Shown in pieces: positions 16,825 through 25,971 of a DNA stretch of 64,000 bases. The stretch comes from Desulfogranum japonicum DSM 18378 (GTDB lineage: Bacteria > Desulfobacterota > Desulfobulbia > Desulfobulbales > Desulfobulbaceae). Under the pieces are notes generated by a model. The model did no database searches. It was given only the letters and a program-made list of their open reading frames with translations, and was not told where the DNA came from. Position 1 is the stretch's first letter; the number at the start of each line of letters is the position of its first letter. The position numbers and the translations under genes were made by a program. Location of the stretch: the NCBI RefSeq assembly GCF_000429945.1, contig NZ_KE386996.1, forward strand, positions 1 through 64,000. Direction: 5' to 3'.

Positions 16825-16918
16825 AAGAATGCTTAGTATGTTGTGTTTAAGTGAAAACCGGCTGCCGGCAGGGAGTAACATACCAGCAGCCCTGGCTTTC
16901 ACTGATCAATGAAGGTCG

Positions 16919-17119
16919 CTACTCAGCGTTGGCCTTCAACGGAGCCCATGCAGGCTCTGTTTTCCCGAGGAGAACGTGTACCGCAACCTGGGGAGGTCCG
17001 GTCATGGAAGGTGTGATTTTGTTCCCATGGCCCGGCATGTGGTTGGCTGGTACACAGTTCTCCGGCCCGCAGACAGATCGCTGAGAATATATGCACAGCG
17101 CGAATATTGGGGGTAGCAC
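16919..17119 (-). CDS. Small ORF between acoB and acoX, unrecognised
   Basis: This 66-codon frame starts at a GTG about 50 bases after the acoB stop, with GAAGAA upstream. Its second half looks genuinely coded (MPGHGNKITPSMTGPPQVAV, then GKTEPAWAPLKANAE) and would be in the aco transcript. No family was recognised. It may be a small real protein or the remnant of a larger gene. Confidence 0.35.
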   Translation of the reverse strand: MLPPIFALCIYSQRSVCGPENCVPANHMPGHGNKITPSMTGPPQVAVHVLLGKTEPAWAPLKANAE

Positions 17120-17170
17120 ATATATTCTTCAGGTCATGTCTCTACATTACGGGCTTTTCGGGTCGTCACA

Positions 17171-18145
17171 TCAGGAACGTATCTGTTCCACCGCTGCAAC
17201 GATATCCTCAGCACCAGGGATGAAAGCTTCTTCCAGTGGTGGTGAGAAAGGTACCGGGGTAAAAGGTGCTCCCACGCGCATGATAGGGGTGTCCAGGTAG
17301 TCAATAATCTCTTCGGCAACCTGGGCCGCAATCTCTGCACCTGCCCCGCCTGTCTTTACAGCCTCGTGTGCAACAACCAGGCTATGTGTTTTTTTAACGG
17401 ATTCGATGATGGTGTCCATATCCAGGGGGCTTACAGTACGGGGGTCGATAACCTCGGCATTGATTCCCTTAGCTGCGAGGGTCTCTGCAGCTTCCAGGGC
17501 GCTGTAGACCATTTTGGAAAGCGCCACGATGGTGACGTCGGTTCCTTCCCTGCATATTTTTGCCTGACCAAAAGGAATGGCACCCGCGTTATCTGGTACT
17601 TCACCTTCTACACCGTAGAGTACCTTGTGCTCCAGGAAGACAACAGGGTTGTCATCACGAATAGCTGTAAGCAGCAGGCCGTATGCATCCTCAGGAGTGG
17701 CAGGCATTGCCACCTTCAGGCCGGGAATGTGCATGAACCAGGACTCAAGGGACTGGGAATGTTGTGCGGCTGCGCCGATTCCAGCACCCTGTGGAGCTCT
17801 GAGGACCATAGGGATGGTGGTTTTGCCGCCAAACATGTAGCGCATCTTTGCTGCCTGGTTGAACAACTGATCCATGCTGACACCGATAAAATCCACGAAC
17901 ATCAGTTCGCATACCGGCCGTAATCCGGCAGCAGCAGCGCCCGTGGCCGCACCGACTATTGCGCTCTCAGTAATGGGTGTGTCGCGTACCCGTTTTTCGC
18001 CGAACTGGTCGAACAATCCTTTGGTTACGCCGAAACATCCGCCAAACTGCCCGACGTCTTCACCAATGATCAGTACATTGGGGTCGCGTTCCATTTCTTC
18101 GCGTAAGGCGTCGTTAAGCGCCTGCATATATGTTTTTTGTGCCAT
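17171..18145 (-). CDS. acoB: Acetoin dehydrogenase E1 component, beta subunit
   Basis: A 324-residue transketolase-like E1 beta subunit. Features: YMQALNDALREEMERDP, GEDVGQFGGCFGVTKGL, TPITESAIVGAATGAA, and the C-terminal domain with DPRTVSPLDMDTI and AHEAVKTGGAGAEIA. With AcoA it binds thiamine diphosphate and cleaves acetoin to acetaldehyde and an enzyme-bound acetyl group. A good ribosome site (CTGGAGGAA) precedes the ATG. It lies 52 bases after acoA. Confidence 0.95.
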   Translation of the reverse strand: MAQKTYMQALNDALREEMERDPNVLIIGEDVGQFGGCFGVTKGLFDQFGEKRVRDTPITESAIVGAATGAAAAGLRPVCELMFVDFIGVSMDQLFNQAAKMRYMFGGKTTIPMVLRAPQGAGIGAAAQHSQSLESWFMHIPGLKVAMPATPEDAYGLLLTAIRDDNPVVFLEHKVLYGVEGEVPDNAGAIPFGQAKICREGTDVTIVALSKMVYSALEAAETLAAKGINAEVIDPRTVSPLDMDTIIESVKKTHSLVVAHEAVKTGGAGAEIAAQVAEEIIDYLDTPIMRVGAPFTPVPFSPPLEEAFIPGAEDIVAAVEQIRS

Positions 18146-18197
18146 GTATTCCTCCAGAAAAATAAGTATCGCGTATAGTCAGGTTGGTGTATGTCAA

Positions 18198-19157
18198 TCA
18201 GGCATAAACATCTTCAAATAAGTCTGCAGGCTCCGGCAATGGGCTTTCTTCTGCAAATGTTATGGCTTCTTGGAGTTCGGTATCTATTTTGGCGTGCAGC
18301 GCATCAAGCTCTTTCTCGGTGAGTATTCCCTCATCCAGCATTTTTTGTGCACAACGGGGAATAGGATCTTTTTTGATCCATTCATCGACTTCGTCCTTTT
18401 CTCGGTAGGTGCAGGCATCCCCCTCGAAATGGCCACGCCAGCGATAGGTTTTGCATTCAACCAGGGAAGGGCCTTCGCCTTTACGTGCCCGGGCAACGGC
18501 AGCTGTAATTGCCTCGTACACTGCGGTGACGTCATTACCGTCTACGATAACGCCAGGCATATCATAACCAGCGGCACGATCGGCGATATCTGTGATGGCC
18601 ATTGATTTGCTGATAGGACATGAAATGCCGTATCCATTGTTTTCGTTAACAAATACAACAGGGAGTTCCCACGCACTTGCCAGGTTTAGTGCCTCCTGGG
18701 TTGTGCCTTGATTGGAAGCGCCATCACCGAAGAAGCATACTGCAACGCGATCTTCACCTCGGTATTGGATGGCCATTCCGGCACCGGTAGCAATAGGACC
18801 ACCGCCACCAACAATACCGTTAGCACCCAGAATTCCCAGGTCAACATCAGCTATATGCATGGAGCCGCCCTTGCCTTTGCAGTAGCCGGTGCTCTTGCCG
18901 AAAATTTCAGCCATCATAAGCTTGAGATCGCCACCTTTGGCAATCAGGTGTCCATGTCCACGATGGGTACTGGTGATATAATCTTCTTTGTTCAGAGCAG
19001 CGCAAGCCCCTGCGGCAACAGCTTCTTCACCAAGGTAAAGGTGTACAAAACCAGGAATCTTACTGGCTGCGAAAAACTCCTGCAGTTTGCTTTCAAACTG
19101 ACGAATCCGGTACATGGTCGTGTACATCTCGATCATTTTTTTCTTACTGATAGTCAT
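18198..19157 (-). CDS. acoA: Acetoin dehydrogenase E1 component, alpha subunit
   Basis: A 319-residue thiamine diphosphate-dependent E1 alpha. The TPP motif is GDGASNQG through NNGYGIS, and GFVHLYLGEEAVAAGA and STHRGHGHLIAKG are also conserved. The ATG at 19157 sits after AAGGAGGAAGTG; the GTG directly before it would be a less likely start. Partner of AcoB, encoded next. Confidence 0.95.
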   Translation of the reverse strand: MTISKKKMIEMYTTMYRIRQFESKLQEFFAASKIPGFVHLYLGEEAVAAGACAALNKEDYITSTHRGHGHLIAKGGDLKLMMAEIFGKSTGYCKGKGGSMHIADVDLGILGANGIVGGGGPIATGAGMAIQYRGEDRVAVCFFGDGASNQGTTQEALNLASAWELPVVFVNENNGYGISCPISKSMAITDIADRAAGYDMPGVIVDGNDVTAVYEAITAAVARARKGEGPSLVECKTYRWRGHFEGDACTYREKDEVDEWIKKDPIPRCAQKMLDEGILTEKELDALHAKIDTELQEAITFAEESPLPEPADLFEDVYA

Positions 19158-19279
19158 CACTTCCTCCTTAATTGCTCATGACATTGTATAGCGGTCAATT
19201 TTTGTATTTTGGGTAGATGGCAGGGAATGGATATTTTTGTCCTGGTAGAATACGTTGCAGGCTGCATGGACTGGACGCA

Positions 19280-19645
19280 TTACGCTATCTCCACAAAGAC
19301 AGTTACCGCAGCATTTGCAACCAGAATGGAAGAGCATCCCTCACCGAATTCATTTACGCAGATTCCTTTGGTAAGCATTCCGCCCTGTACCGTGCGAATA
19401 CCTGGCGTGCCGACCGGAAGTTCCGCCAGAACTCTGGCTGAATCAACTTGTTCGGGAAAGGGGCAGGCTACCAGCACATCAATGAGCACCCCTTCAAAGT
19501 TGTTTCGGCCTAAAATTTCTATCAGGCCGCAGAGGCAGCTGCGACCAACTGCGTCACGCACTGCCCGGCAGGCTGCTTTGGTGGCGTCCATGCCGTGCAG
19601 GTCCATGCCACAGCCCAGCTCGACAATAAATCGTTTCTTCTCCAT
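19280..19645 (-). CDS. Lin0512 family protein in acetoin operon
   Basis: A 121-residue protein with ELGCGMDLHGMDATKAACRA, LVACPFPEQVD and GEGCSSILVANAAVTV, typical of the Lin0512 family of conserved hypothetical proteins. It lies between acoC and acoA on the same strand, which suggests an accessory role in the acetoin dehydrogenase system. No catalytic function is known to me. Confidence 0.8.
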   Translation of the reverse strand: MEKKRFIVELGCGMDLHGMDATKAACRAVRDAVGRSCLCGLIEILGRNNFEGVLIDVLVACPFPEQVDSARVLAELPVGTPGIRTVQGGMLTKGICVNEFGEGCSSILVANAAVTVFVEIA

Positions 19646-19672
19646 TTCCTGTTTCCTGAGTTGTAAACCTTT

Positions 19673-21016
19673 CTAGGCAAGCATCATTGCCGGATCTTCC
19701 AGGCAATCCGCCAGTGCCCGCAGGAAGTTCATCGCTGGAGCACCATCTACTACGCGGTGGTCAAAGGTAAGGCTCAGGGTCATCATTGTGCGGCTGACGA
19801 TGTTGCCATTCTTGTCAACCGCTGGTTTTTGCACAGCCCTGCCAACACCGAGAATACCTATCTCAGGTGGATTGATGATGGGAGTGAATCCATCTACGCC
19901 GAGCATGCTTACATTGGTGATGGTGAAGGTGCCGCCCTGGAGCTCATCCATGGTGAGTCCTCCTTTCCTCGCCTTGCCGGCAACCTCGCGGATTTCCACA
20001 GCCAGGTCTGTTAAGGATTTTTTCTCTGCATCTTTGATATGTGGTACGACCAGGCCTTCATCCAGTGCTACGGCAATACCAAGATTGACCTGTTTGTGCC
20101 GAACAATGCCTTCGTCGGTGAGCCAGGAGTTCATGTAGGGATATTTCATGAGGGTGCGGCTGACCGCTACTGCTATGATATCGTTGTAGGAAACGCGAGG
20201 TATAGCATCATTTTTTGCGTATTTTGCACGAACCCGGTCACGAAAGGCGGTCATCTCTGTGACGTCACATTCCACAAAAGCTGTGAGTTGCGCCATGTTG
20301 TGCAGGCTGGCCATCATGTTGTCTGCAATTATTTTGCGCATTCCGCTAAATGGAAGAATTTCGGGCGCAGCCGCACCGGCAGATCCTTTATCGTCCGCAC
20401 TGTATGCCGGCTGCATGGCGCGCAGAACATCAACCTTGAGAATTTTTCCACCTTCACCGGTACCGGTTATCTCAGACAAATCAATGCCTGATTTCTTTGC
20501 CAAGGCAATCGCCTGGGGCGCAGCATTAAATCCAGCATATTCATCTGGCGGTGGAGTGTATGAGAGAATATCTTTCTCCGTAACCCTTCCATTGGGGCCT
20601 GTGCCGGTAACATCGTGTAAATCAATGCCCTGCTCTTTGGCAAGTCGCCTCGCAATGGGTGAGGCGAGAACAAATCCCTCTTTTGGTGTTGTATCTGAAG
20701 CTTCCTGTCCGCCCTGGGACGCCACTTCAGTTTTGGACGATGGAGCCGCTGTCTGTTCTTTTTTGTCAGGTGTTTCACCTGCAGCAGCCAGTACGCCAAC
20801 CACTGTCTTTACGGCTACTGTTTCACCTGCTGGTACAACTATCTGGAAAAGTACGCCGTCGCTGGTTGCTTCCACCACATTGGTGATTTTATCGGTTTCC
20901 ACCTCAAAGATGGGCTCACCCGCTTGAACGGTATCCCCTTCATTTTTTAACCACTTGGAAAGCTTTCCTTCCTTCATGGTCAAGCCCCATTTGGGCATAA
21001 GAATATCTGTTGCCAC
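19673..21016 (-). CDS. acoC: Acetoin dehydrogenase E2 (dihydrolipoamide acetyltransferase) with two subunit-binding domains
   Basis: A 447-residue E2. Domains in order: one lipoyl domain (lysine about 43 in VETDKITNV), a hinge, a first peripheral subunit-binding domain (ASPIARRLAKEQGIDL..GPNGRVTEKD), a second one (AIALAKKSGIDL..GEGGKILKVD), and the catalytic acyltransferase domain with DHRVVDGAPAMNFLRAL. The GTG at 21016 is chosen for its AAGGAGG eight bases upstream. The in-frame start at 21058 lacks this. It is the first gene after the sigma-54 promoter. No E3 gene follows, so E3 must be supplied from elsewhere. Confidence 0.93.
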   Translation of the reverse strand: MATDILMPKWGLTMKEGKLSKWLKNEGDTVQAGEPIFEVETDKITNVVEATSDGVLFQIVVPAGETVAVKTVVGVLAAAGETPDKKEQTAAPSSKTEVASQGGQEASDTTPKEGFVLASPIARRLAKEQGIDLHDVTGTGPNGRVTEKDILSYTPPPDEYAGFNAAPQAIALAKKSGIDLSEITGTGEGGKILKVDVLRAMQPAYSADDKGSAGAAAPEILPFSGMRKIIADNMMASLHNMAQLTAFVECDVTEMTAFRDRVRAKYAKNDAIPRVSYNDIIAVAVSRTLMKYPYMNSWLTDEGIVRHKQVNLGIAVALDEGLVVPHIKDAEKKSLTDLAVEIREVAGKARKGGLTMDELQGGTFTITNVSMLGVDGFTPIINPPEIGILGVGRAVQKPAVDKNGNIVSRTMMTLSLTFDHRVVDGAPAMNFLRALADCLEDPAMMLA

Positions 21017-21122
21017 AGTATCTGCCTCCTTGTTCTGAGTCGGTCGAGTTCCCATCAAAGTGAATCGGGTTCTCTTTCTTTACATCCGGCTGATTCATGA
21101 AAAATTATGTCTGCACCAGAAA

Positions 21123-21138
21123 AGCAAGAAGTACGCCA
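21123..21138 (-). promoter_or_regulatory. Sigma-54 (-24/-12) promoter of the acetoin operon
   Basis: The minus strand reads TGGCGTACTTCTTGCT, with the GG and GC dinucleotides in exact sigma-54 spacing (consensus TGGCACG-N4-TTGCA). The acoC GTG lies about 105 bases downstream, and a sigma-54 activator gene (acoR) is divergent. Confidence 0.75.
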
Positions 21139-21335
21139 ACTGTAAAAGACGTAAAGGAATAGTGGCTGTTGTATGCCTTCTTTATGTTGATATATATTAG
21201 TAATTTACTGTGATGTCGGCAGGTAACCAGAGTGATGTGACGATTTAGCAAAGATGTATATAAAGAATAGTTGGATGGAGAAAAATATTGATATTTTCGA
21301 GGTCGCAAGAATATATTCTCAAATATCTTGAGTAT

Positions 21336-21351
21336 TGTTCGATAATGAACA
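21336..21351. promoter_or_regulatory. Palindromic activator site 1 (candidate AcoR site)
   Basis: TGTTC-GATAAT-GAACA, a perfect 5-base inverted repeat with a 6-base spacer, about 200 bases upstream of the sigma-54 promoter. This is where enhancer-binding proteins normally bind. Confidence 0.55.
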
Positions 21352-21358
21352 GCAAAAA

Positions 21359-21377
21359 GTGTTCGAAAATTGAACAC
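21359..21377. promoter_or_regulatory. Palindromic activator site 2 (candidate AcoR site)
   Basis: GTGTTC-GAAAATT-GAACAC, a perfect 6-base inverted repeat sharing the TGTTC/GAACA arms of the neighbouring site, centred about 25 bases from it. The pair suggests cooperative binding of the divergently encoded activator. Confidence 0.55.
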
Positions 21378-21553
21378 TACAATGTGTGCCTGTGCGATAA
21401 AAGAACTCGACTTATGCTGTATTGCGAAAATATGTAACTTGCAAAAGTTGAAGTGAAAGCATCTTTATGATATGACTCGTAGCTGGACAGGTGTAGATTG
21501 ATGATAACTGATCACGGGGTACGTAACCACTTGCTTCCACCTGCGTCATAATT

Positions 21554-21703
21554 GTAAGTGATTTCAGGTGTTCCAGATTTGTGCAAGCGTGATTCTTTGC
21601 AGGTAAGCGTAGACGCCGTTAGTCTGTCTATACGTGAAATCTCGATTATTCAAAGAGGTAAGCGACCAGAGGGAGACTCCGTGGAGTGTCTGGGGTCAGT
21701 TAC
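21554..21703. repeat. Palindromic intergenic repeat, family A (long copy)
   Basis: It begins GTAAGTGATTTCAGG, shares CAGATTTGTGCAAGCG with the copy at 48867, and ends GGGGTCAGTTAC. An additional ATAACTGATCAC end lies at 21504. It fills part of the 750-base gap between the acetoin promoter region and acoR. No coding frame is convincing in it. Confidence 0.5.
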
Positions 21704-22131
21704 CCTAAGCCCTGTGTGCTCGCAGGGCATTGGGAGATGGCTTTTGAGAGGAGCCAATGTTGTATAGAGCAGTGGTCATGTCCGCTGCAAAGGGAAAGCC
21801 TGTCACAGAGTAACATGCTCTGTAGTGCAAGGGGGAACGTCAAAATATTTTTTTTGGGGGAGAAATCTGGGCTGAAACTATACACCGATATGGGGTAGGG
21901 CGTTTACTGTTATTTCATCAATGGGCTCAGGAGATTGTCCGGGAATAGGCATATTCTTTCAGATTAAGGCATTTTGGGAAAAAAGCGCAGTCAAATATGT
22001 ACTATTGCAGGCAGCATTTTCCTGAAATAGCCGAGAGCTGGTAAAAAGAGCATGCTCCGAGGCATCCCTGGGGTGTTCGATATTCTTGCAGTACATGCTT
22101 TCTGTTTTATTCAGGTTCTAAGAAATATTGT

Positions 22132-24174
22132 ATGCACGAGCTTGTAAGAAACAAAAATACGTACACGATTGCCAATTCTTGTGAGAACAAGACATTTACG
22201 AGTCCTCAGTTTTCTTGCGGTATACCGCCGTTAGATTTGGAAACTGAACTTGATAAGACCGTATGGCGACGCTTTGTAAATGGCCAGAAGAACAGTCAGG
22301 AATATATCAAGGCGAGTGTTACCGAGTCTTGGGAACGTTGCCTGCAGATGGGAGTAGACCCCGGCCTGAAAAAGTGTAAAGATTTCCGTGAGGAACAATC
22401 CCTGGATGCTGAGCATCGTTTTTTGCGTGATGTGGTAAAAAACTCCAGTCATGAGCTTTCAGCATATCTTAAAGAGAAAGGATTGCTCTTCACCATTTCA
22501 GACCGCTACGGTTATCTGACTGGTACCGTTGGTTCACTGCATGCTCTTCGTCAGGCAGATTCCATCTATTTCGGACCTGGAGCGAGTTGGACTGAACAGA
22601 GCGTGGGCACCAATGCCATTGGAACAGCGCTCACCAATGGTCTTCCGCTGCGGGTAATAGGCACGGAACACTTTTGTGAAAGTCACCATGGCTGGATGTG
22701 CTCAGCTGCCCCGATTTTTGGAGCCGATGGTTTGCTGCATGGCTGTGTGGATATATCCGGGCCTGTGCAATTTGATCACAGCCGGAGCCTGGCCTTGGCG
22801 GTGTACTACGCCAGGGCAATAGAAGCGCTTCTTTTTCAGCGGCAGTGTATGGGCATGATCGGCAAAGTCCTTAATAATAACGCCATTGGCCTGCTGACTT
22901 TGGATAGCTACGGAAAAGTGTGTTATGCCAACAATGCAGCTGCTGATTTGTTTCATACCTCTATACACAAACTTTCGGGGCATGATGCTTCCAAGTGGTT
23001 TGATCTGGCCCCGTTTATGGATTTGCAGTCAGATGAAACCTTATCTGATCCGGAAAACCTGGTGGAGTTGCGTTGCCTGTTTAATCCGACCTGGAGTGTT
23101 TATGCCGCTCCTCTGACAAACAGCTTTCATCATTTGCATGGGCTGACGCTTTGTATCTACCCTCCCATCCAGGCCCGACCCCATAAAAAACAGATATATG
23201 CAAGAGAAGGTGCTGAGGATGCTTTTTCGGCCATGATCGGTGGCAGTGATTCCTTTACAAGGCTTCTGAAAAAGGCCCGCCGGGTTGCTGCCACAGACAC
23301 AACCGTTCTGATCACCGGCCCCAGCGGAACAGGTAAGGAAGTAATGGCGCGTTCCCTGCACAAGGCAAGTCCCAGGGAAAAGAAACCATTTGTTGCTGTG
23401 AACTGTGGAGCCATTGCTGCCGACCTGATCCAAAGCGAGCTTTTTGGGTATGCAGAGGGAGCATTCACCGGTGCCAGGCGGGGCGGACAGGCTGGTAAAT
23501 TTGAGCAGGCCGCAGGTGGGACTCTGTTTTTGGATGAGATAGGGGAAATGCCCCTGGCTATTCAAGTGAATCTGCTACGGGTGCTGGATGAAAAGGAGAT
23601 CATCAGGGTTGGTGGCAAAAAACCTGTGCCGGTTGACGTTCGGGTTATTGCTGCCACCAATCGTGATATGGAAGCCATGGTTGAGGAAGGACGCTTTCGG
23701 CAGGATCTCTATTATCGTCTGCATGTGGTTCCCATTACTCTACCGCCTCTCTGCGAACGAGAGGATGATGTCCAACTCCTGGCAGATTACTTTATCAATG
23801 AGTTTGCTCAAAAACTTGAGCGACAGATTGACGGGGTAGATCCAGCCTTTCGTCAGGCATTGGCCGCTTATTCCTGGCCTGGGAATATTCGGGAGCTGCG
23901 ACATGTGATTGAATCCACCATGATTTTGATGGAAGAAGACGTTCTCTGTCTGCAGGCGCTACCTGAAAACATACAGCAGGCAGCAGGTTGCCCGCAGATT
24001 GCGGAAAAACATCATGCCACGCATTTTGCTTCGCTCAATATGGATGATATACAAAAACAGGCGCTTCAACAGGCCCTTGATGAGTATGAAGGAAATATCA
24101 GCCAGATGGCAAAAGCATTGGGTATCGGGCGGAATACAACCTATGCCAAGTTGAAGAAATATAATTTGATGTAA
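22132..24174 (+). CDS. acoR: Sigma-54-dependent acetoin regulator AcoR
   Basis: A 680-residue enhancer-binding protein. The N-terminal 250 residues contain a GAF-type sensor region (GASWTEQSVGTNAIGTAL), followed by a PAS-like segment (NNNAIGLLTLDSYGKVCYAN). The AAA+ domain has Walker A GPSGTGKE, the sigma-54 contact loop EGAFTGARRGG and Walker B GTLFLDEIGEMP. A Fis-type helix-turn-helix closes the protein (ISQMAKALGIGRNTTYAKLK). It is divergent from the acetoin operon and should activate the -24/-12 promoter at 21123 when acetoin is bound. No good ribosome site precedes the ATG. Confidence 0.93.
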   Translation: MHELVRNKNTYTIANSCENKTFTSPQFSCGIPPLDLETELDKTVWRRFVNGQKNSQEYIKASVTESWERCLQMGVDPGLKKCKDFREEQSLDAEHRFLRDVVKNSSHELSAYLKEKGLLFTISDRYGYLTGTVGSLHALRQADSIYFGPGASWTEQSVGTNAIGTALTNGLPLRVIGTEHFCESHHGWMCSAAPIFGADGLLHGCVDISGPVQFDHSRSLALAVYYARAIEALLFQRQCMGMIGKVLNNNAIGLLTLDSYGKVCYANNAAADLFHTSIHKLSGHDASKWFDLAPFMDLQSDETLSDPENLVELRCLFNPTWSVYAAPLTNSFHHLHGLTLCIYPPIQARPHKKQIYAREGAEDAFSAMIGGSDSFTRLLKKARRVAATDTTVLITGPSGTGKEVMARSLHKASPREKKPFVAVNCGAIAADLIQSELFGYAEGAFTGARRGGQAGKFEQAAGGTLFLDEIGEMPLAIQVNLLRVLDEKEIIRVGGKKPVPVDVRVIAATNRDMEAMVEEGRFRQDLYYRLHVVPITLPPLCEREDDVQLLADYFINEFAQKLERQIDGVDPAFRQALAAYSWPGNIRELRHVIESTMILMEEDVLCLQALPENIQQAAGCPQIAEKHHATHFASLNMDDIQKQALQQALDEYEGNISQMAKALGIGRNTTYAKLKKYNLM

Positions 24175-24212
24175 GGGAAGCAGAAAAAATAAATTATCCA
24201 ATTCTACTTGAC
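24174..24212 (+). repeat. Family B repeat end at the acoR stop codon
   Basis: Starts AGGGAAGCAGAAAAAATAAA and continues TTATCCAATTCTACTTG, matching the end of the palindromic element at 57922 and the cassette ends at 39111 and 40912. Its first A is the last base of the acoR TAA. Only this end was found. Confidence 0.5.
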
Positions 24213-24319
24213 TATCATGCATGTAATGATCAGGCTTATATGCAATACTGCATATTATTTTTCTGATATTGATGGAAAAAACGGCATGGATGTTTTCTAT
24301 TTTTTATGCGGACTATATA

Positions 24320-24541
24320 ATGATGAAAAAAATAGCGATACAAGAGTCTCATCTGGTAGAAGCAAAAAATAATAAGGATAATACCTGGTTGGTAAAGACA
24401 TACAATGAGGCCGTGGAGGTTATCAGCAATGGGGGGGAGGTTGATATCGTTCGTTCCCTTTCAGATAACAGCAACGAACTGATTGAACGTATCGGCAGTG
24501 TGAAACAGCTCCATCTCTATTTTCCACATCAGGCTGAGTGA
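24320..24541 (+). CDS. Small hypothetical protein
   Basis: About 73 residues from the tandem ATG at 24320 (MMKKIAIQESHLVEAKNN), soluble and mixed in charge, ending YFPHQAE. An earlier in-frame ATG at 24269 would add a hydrophobic piece. There is no clear ribosome site for either. The family was not recognised. It lies between acoR and the convergent CDF gene. Confidence 0.45.
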   Translation: MMKKIAIQESHLVEAKNNKDNTWLVKTYNEAVEVISNGGEVDIVRSLSDNSNELIERIGSVKQLHLYFPHQAE

Positions 24542-24633
24542 GAGTTTTTTTACAGCGAAAAGTGTGACCCAGTAATCCCTGAGCAATAACAGGCCAGAGG
24601 GATTTGCGTGATGATCATTTTTTATTCTCTCTT

Positions 24634-25917
24634 TCAATGGTTGTTTTGATGGATGAGAGAGTCCTCAAATCTGTGGGCCGGGCTGTTCAGCCGTGTAAGG
24701 GCTCCATCGCGATACTTATCCAGAGTATCTGCAACTGTAGATCCGGCATGGGCGGTATACACTTCAATCATGTGAGAGTGAATGAAGTGGAATGAAATTT
24801 CGCCAATACTTGCTGTCAACACCAGGTCCGCTCCAGATTCGGCAGCCAGTCGCGAGGTCTTGAGTCCTATGTGCTCTCTGGAGTGGAGATGATTATTCTT
24901 ATGACAATCTACCACTTCGCTCTTGCTGTATTCCAGGGAGACCAACAGATGATAGGGCGCTCTGGCAAAATGTTGATGGACAGTGGAGTTCAGCCCTGAA
25001 CACTGCGCAACAGGGATCATGGCCAGCAACTTGTCCTTTTTTTTCGGCTCCACGTGGATAAGAGTGGATTCTATATGTTCAAAGTTCCCGGCAATGATTT
25101 CTTCGACCCTGTCGGCAACATTGTGGGCCTCACTAAGGGTGGCTTCTGGCTCAGCTGTAATGATGCACTCTACCATTTTAAATGGTCCTGATTGACGGAT
25201 TTTCACTTCATCAACAGAAACCACGCCACTTACCTGGCAAATAGTTTGAGTAATTTCATTACATAAGCCAGGTTCCATATTTGCGTCCATCAAGATAAGC
25301 AGGGCTATCCAAACGTTTTCCAAGCCAATTTTGAGCAGGAGAACTGCAATAAAGAGGATGATCCCACCTTCAACGTAGGGAATCTGGAAATACGCCAGAA
25401 TAATACCTGCCAATACAGCCAGTGATGTGAAAATATCCAGGTATGCTTCTTTGGCACTGGCAATCAGCGATTTGGAGCCAATGGCATGGCCTACTTTGGA
25501 TTCCATGGTTGCTACAACCAGTGCAGCGACTGAAGAAATGGCACTGGCAGCGATGGGAAAAAAAGGAAATGCACGGGTCTGTTGTGCGAGATGCAGTTTG
25601 TTCAGGCCGTCTTTGAACAGGTCAATGCTGGCAACGGTGATGAGTAACCCCACTATCAGGCAGGCAAAGGTTTCTGCTCGATAGAGTCCATAAGGAAATC
25701 TGTCTGTTTTACCCTGCGATGCTATCCACAGACCGAACCCGGAAGCAGCATGGGTCATCAGGTCTGCACAACTGTGAATGGCATCTGCGATGAGTATCTG
25801 TGAGTTAAACAGAAAGCCAACCGTGCCTTTGAGTACAGCTAAAGCTAAAGACACCAGAACGGAAAGAAACGCTACTTTTTGGCCTTTTTGCAGTTTTTTT
25901 GTTTTCTGGTCGTTCAT
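24634..25917 (-). CDS. CDF-family metal transporter with C-terminal NifX-like domain
   Basis: About 427 residues. Residues 20-200 are a six-helix cation diffusion facilitator domain (LIADAIHSCADLMTH in helix 2, FPYGLYRAETFACL), followed by the CDF cytoplasmic ferredoxin-like domain (VSVDEVKIRQSGPFKMVECI). The last 120 residues resemble the dinitrogenase iron-molybdenum cofactor (NifX/NifB) domain (IPVAQCSGLNSTVHQHFARA, then ADLVLTASIGEI). In helix 5 the usual H/D-x3-D reads E-x3-D (EAYLD), so metal preference may differ from zinc. It follows the ABC ATPase gene by about 50 bases and probably belongs to the cobalamin-riboswitch operon. Confidence 0.85.
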   Translation of the reverse strand: MNDQKTKKLQKGQKVAFLSVLVSLALAVLKGTVGFLFNSQILIADAIHSCADLMTHAASGFGLWIASQGKTDRFPYGLYRAETFACLIVGLLITVASIDLFKDGLNKLHLAQQTRAFPFFPIAASAISSVAALVVATMESKVGHAIGSKSLIASAKEAYLDIFTSLAVLAGIILAYFQIPYVEGGIILFIAVLLLKIGLENVWIALLILMDANMEPGLCNEITQTICQVSGVVSVDEVKIRQSGPFKMVECIITAEPEATLSEAHNVADRVEEIIAGNFEHIESTLIHVEPKKKDKLLAMIPVAQCSGLNSTVHQHFARAPYHLLVSLEYSKSEVVDCHKNNHLHSREHIGLKTSRLAAESGADLVLTASIGEISFHFIHSHMIEVYTAHAGSTVADTLDKYRDGALTRLNSPAHRFEDSLIHQNNH

Positions 25918-25971
25918 CCCAATATCAGCCAATGCCTGTTCGGTAAAGAGTATACTTGTTATTTAAAAGAG

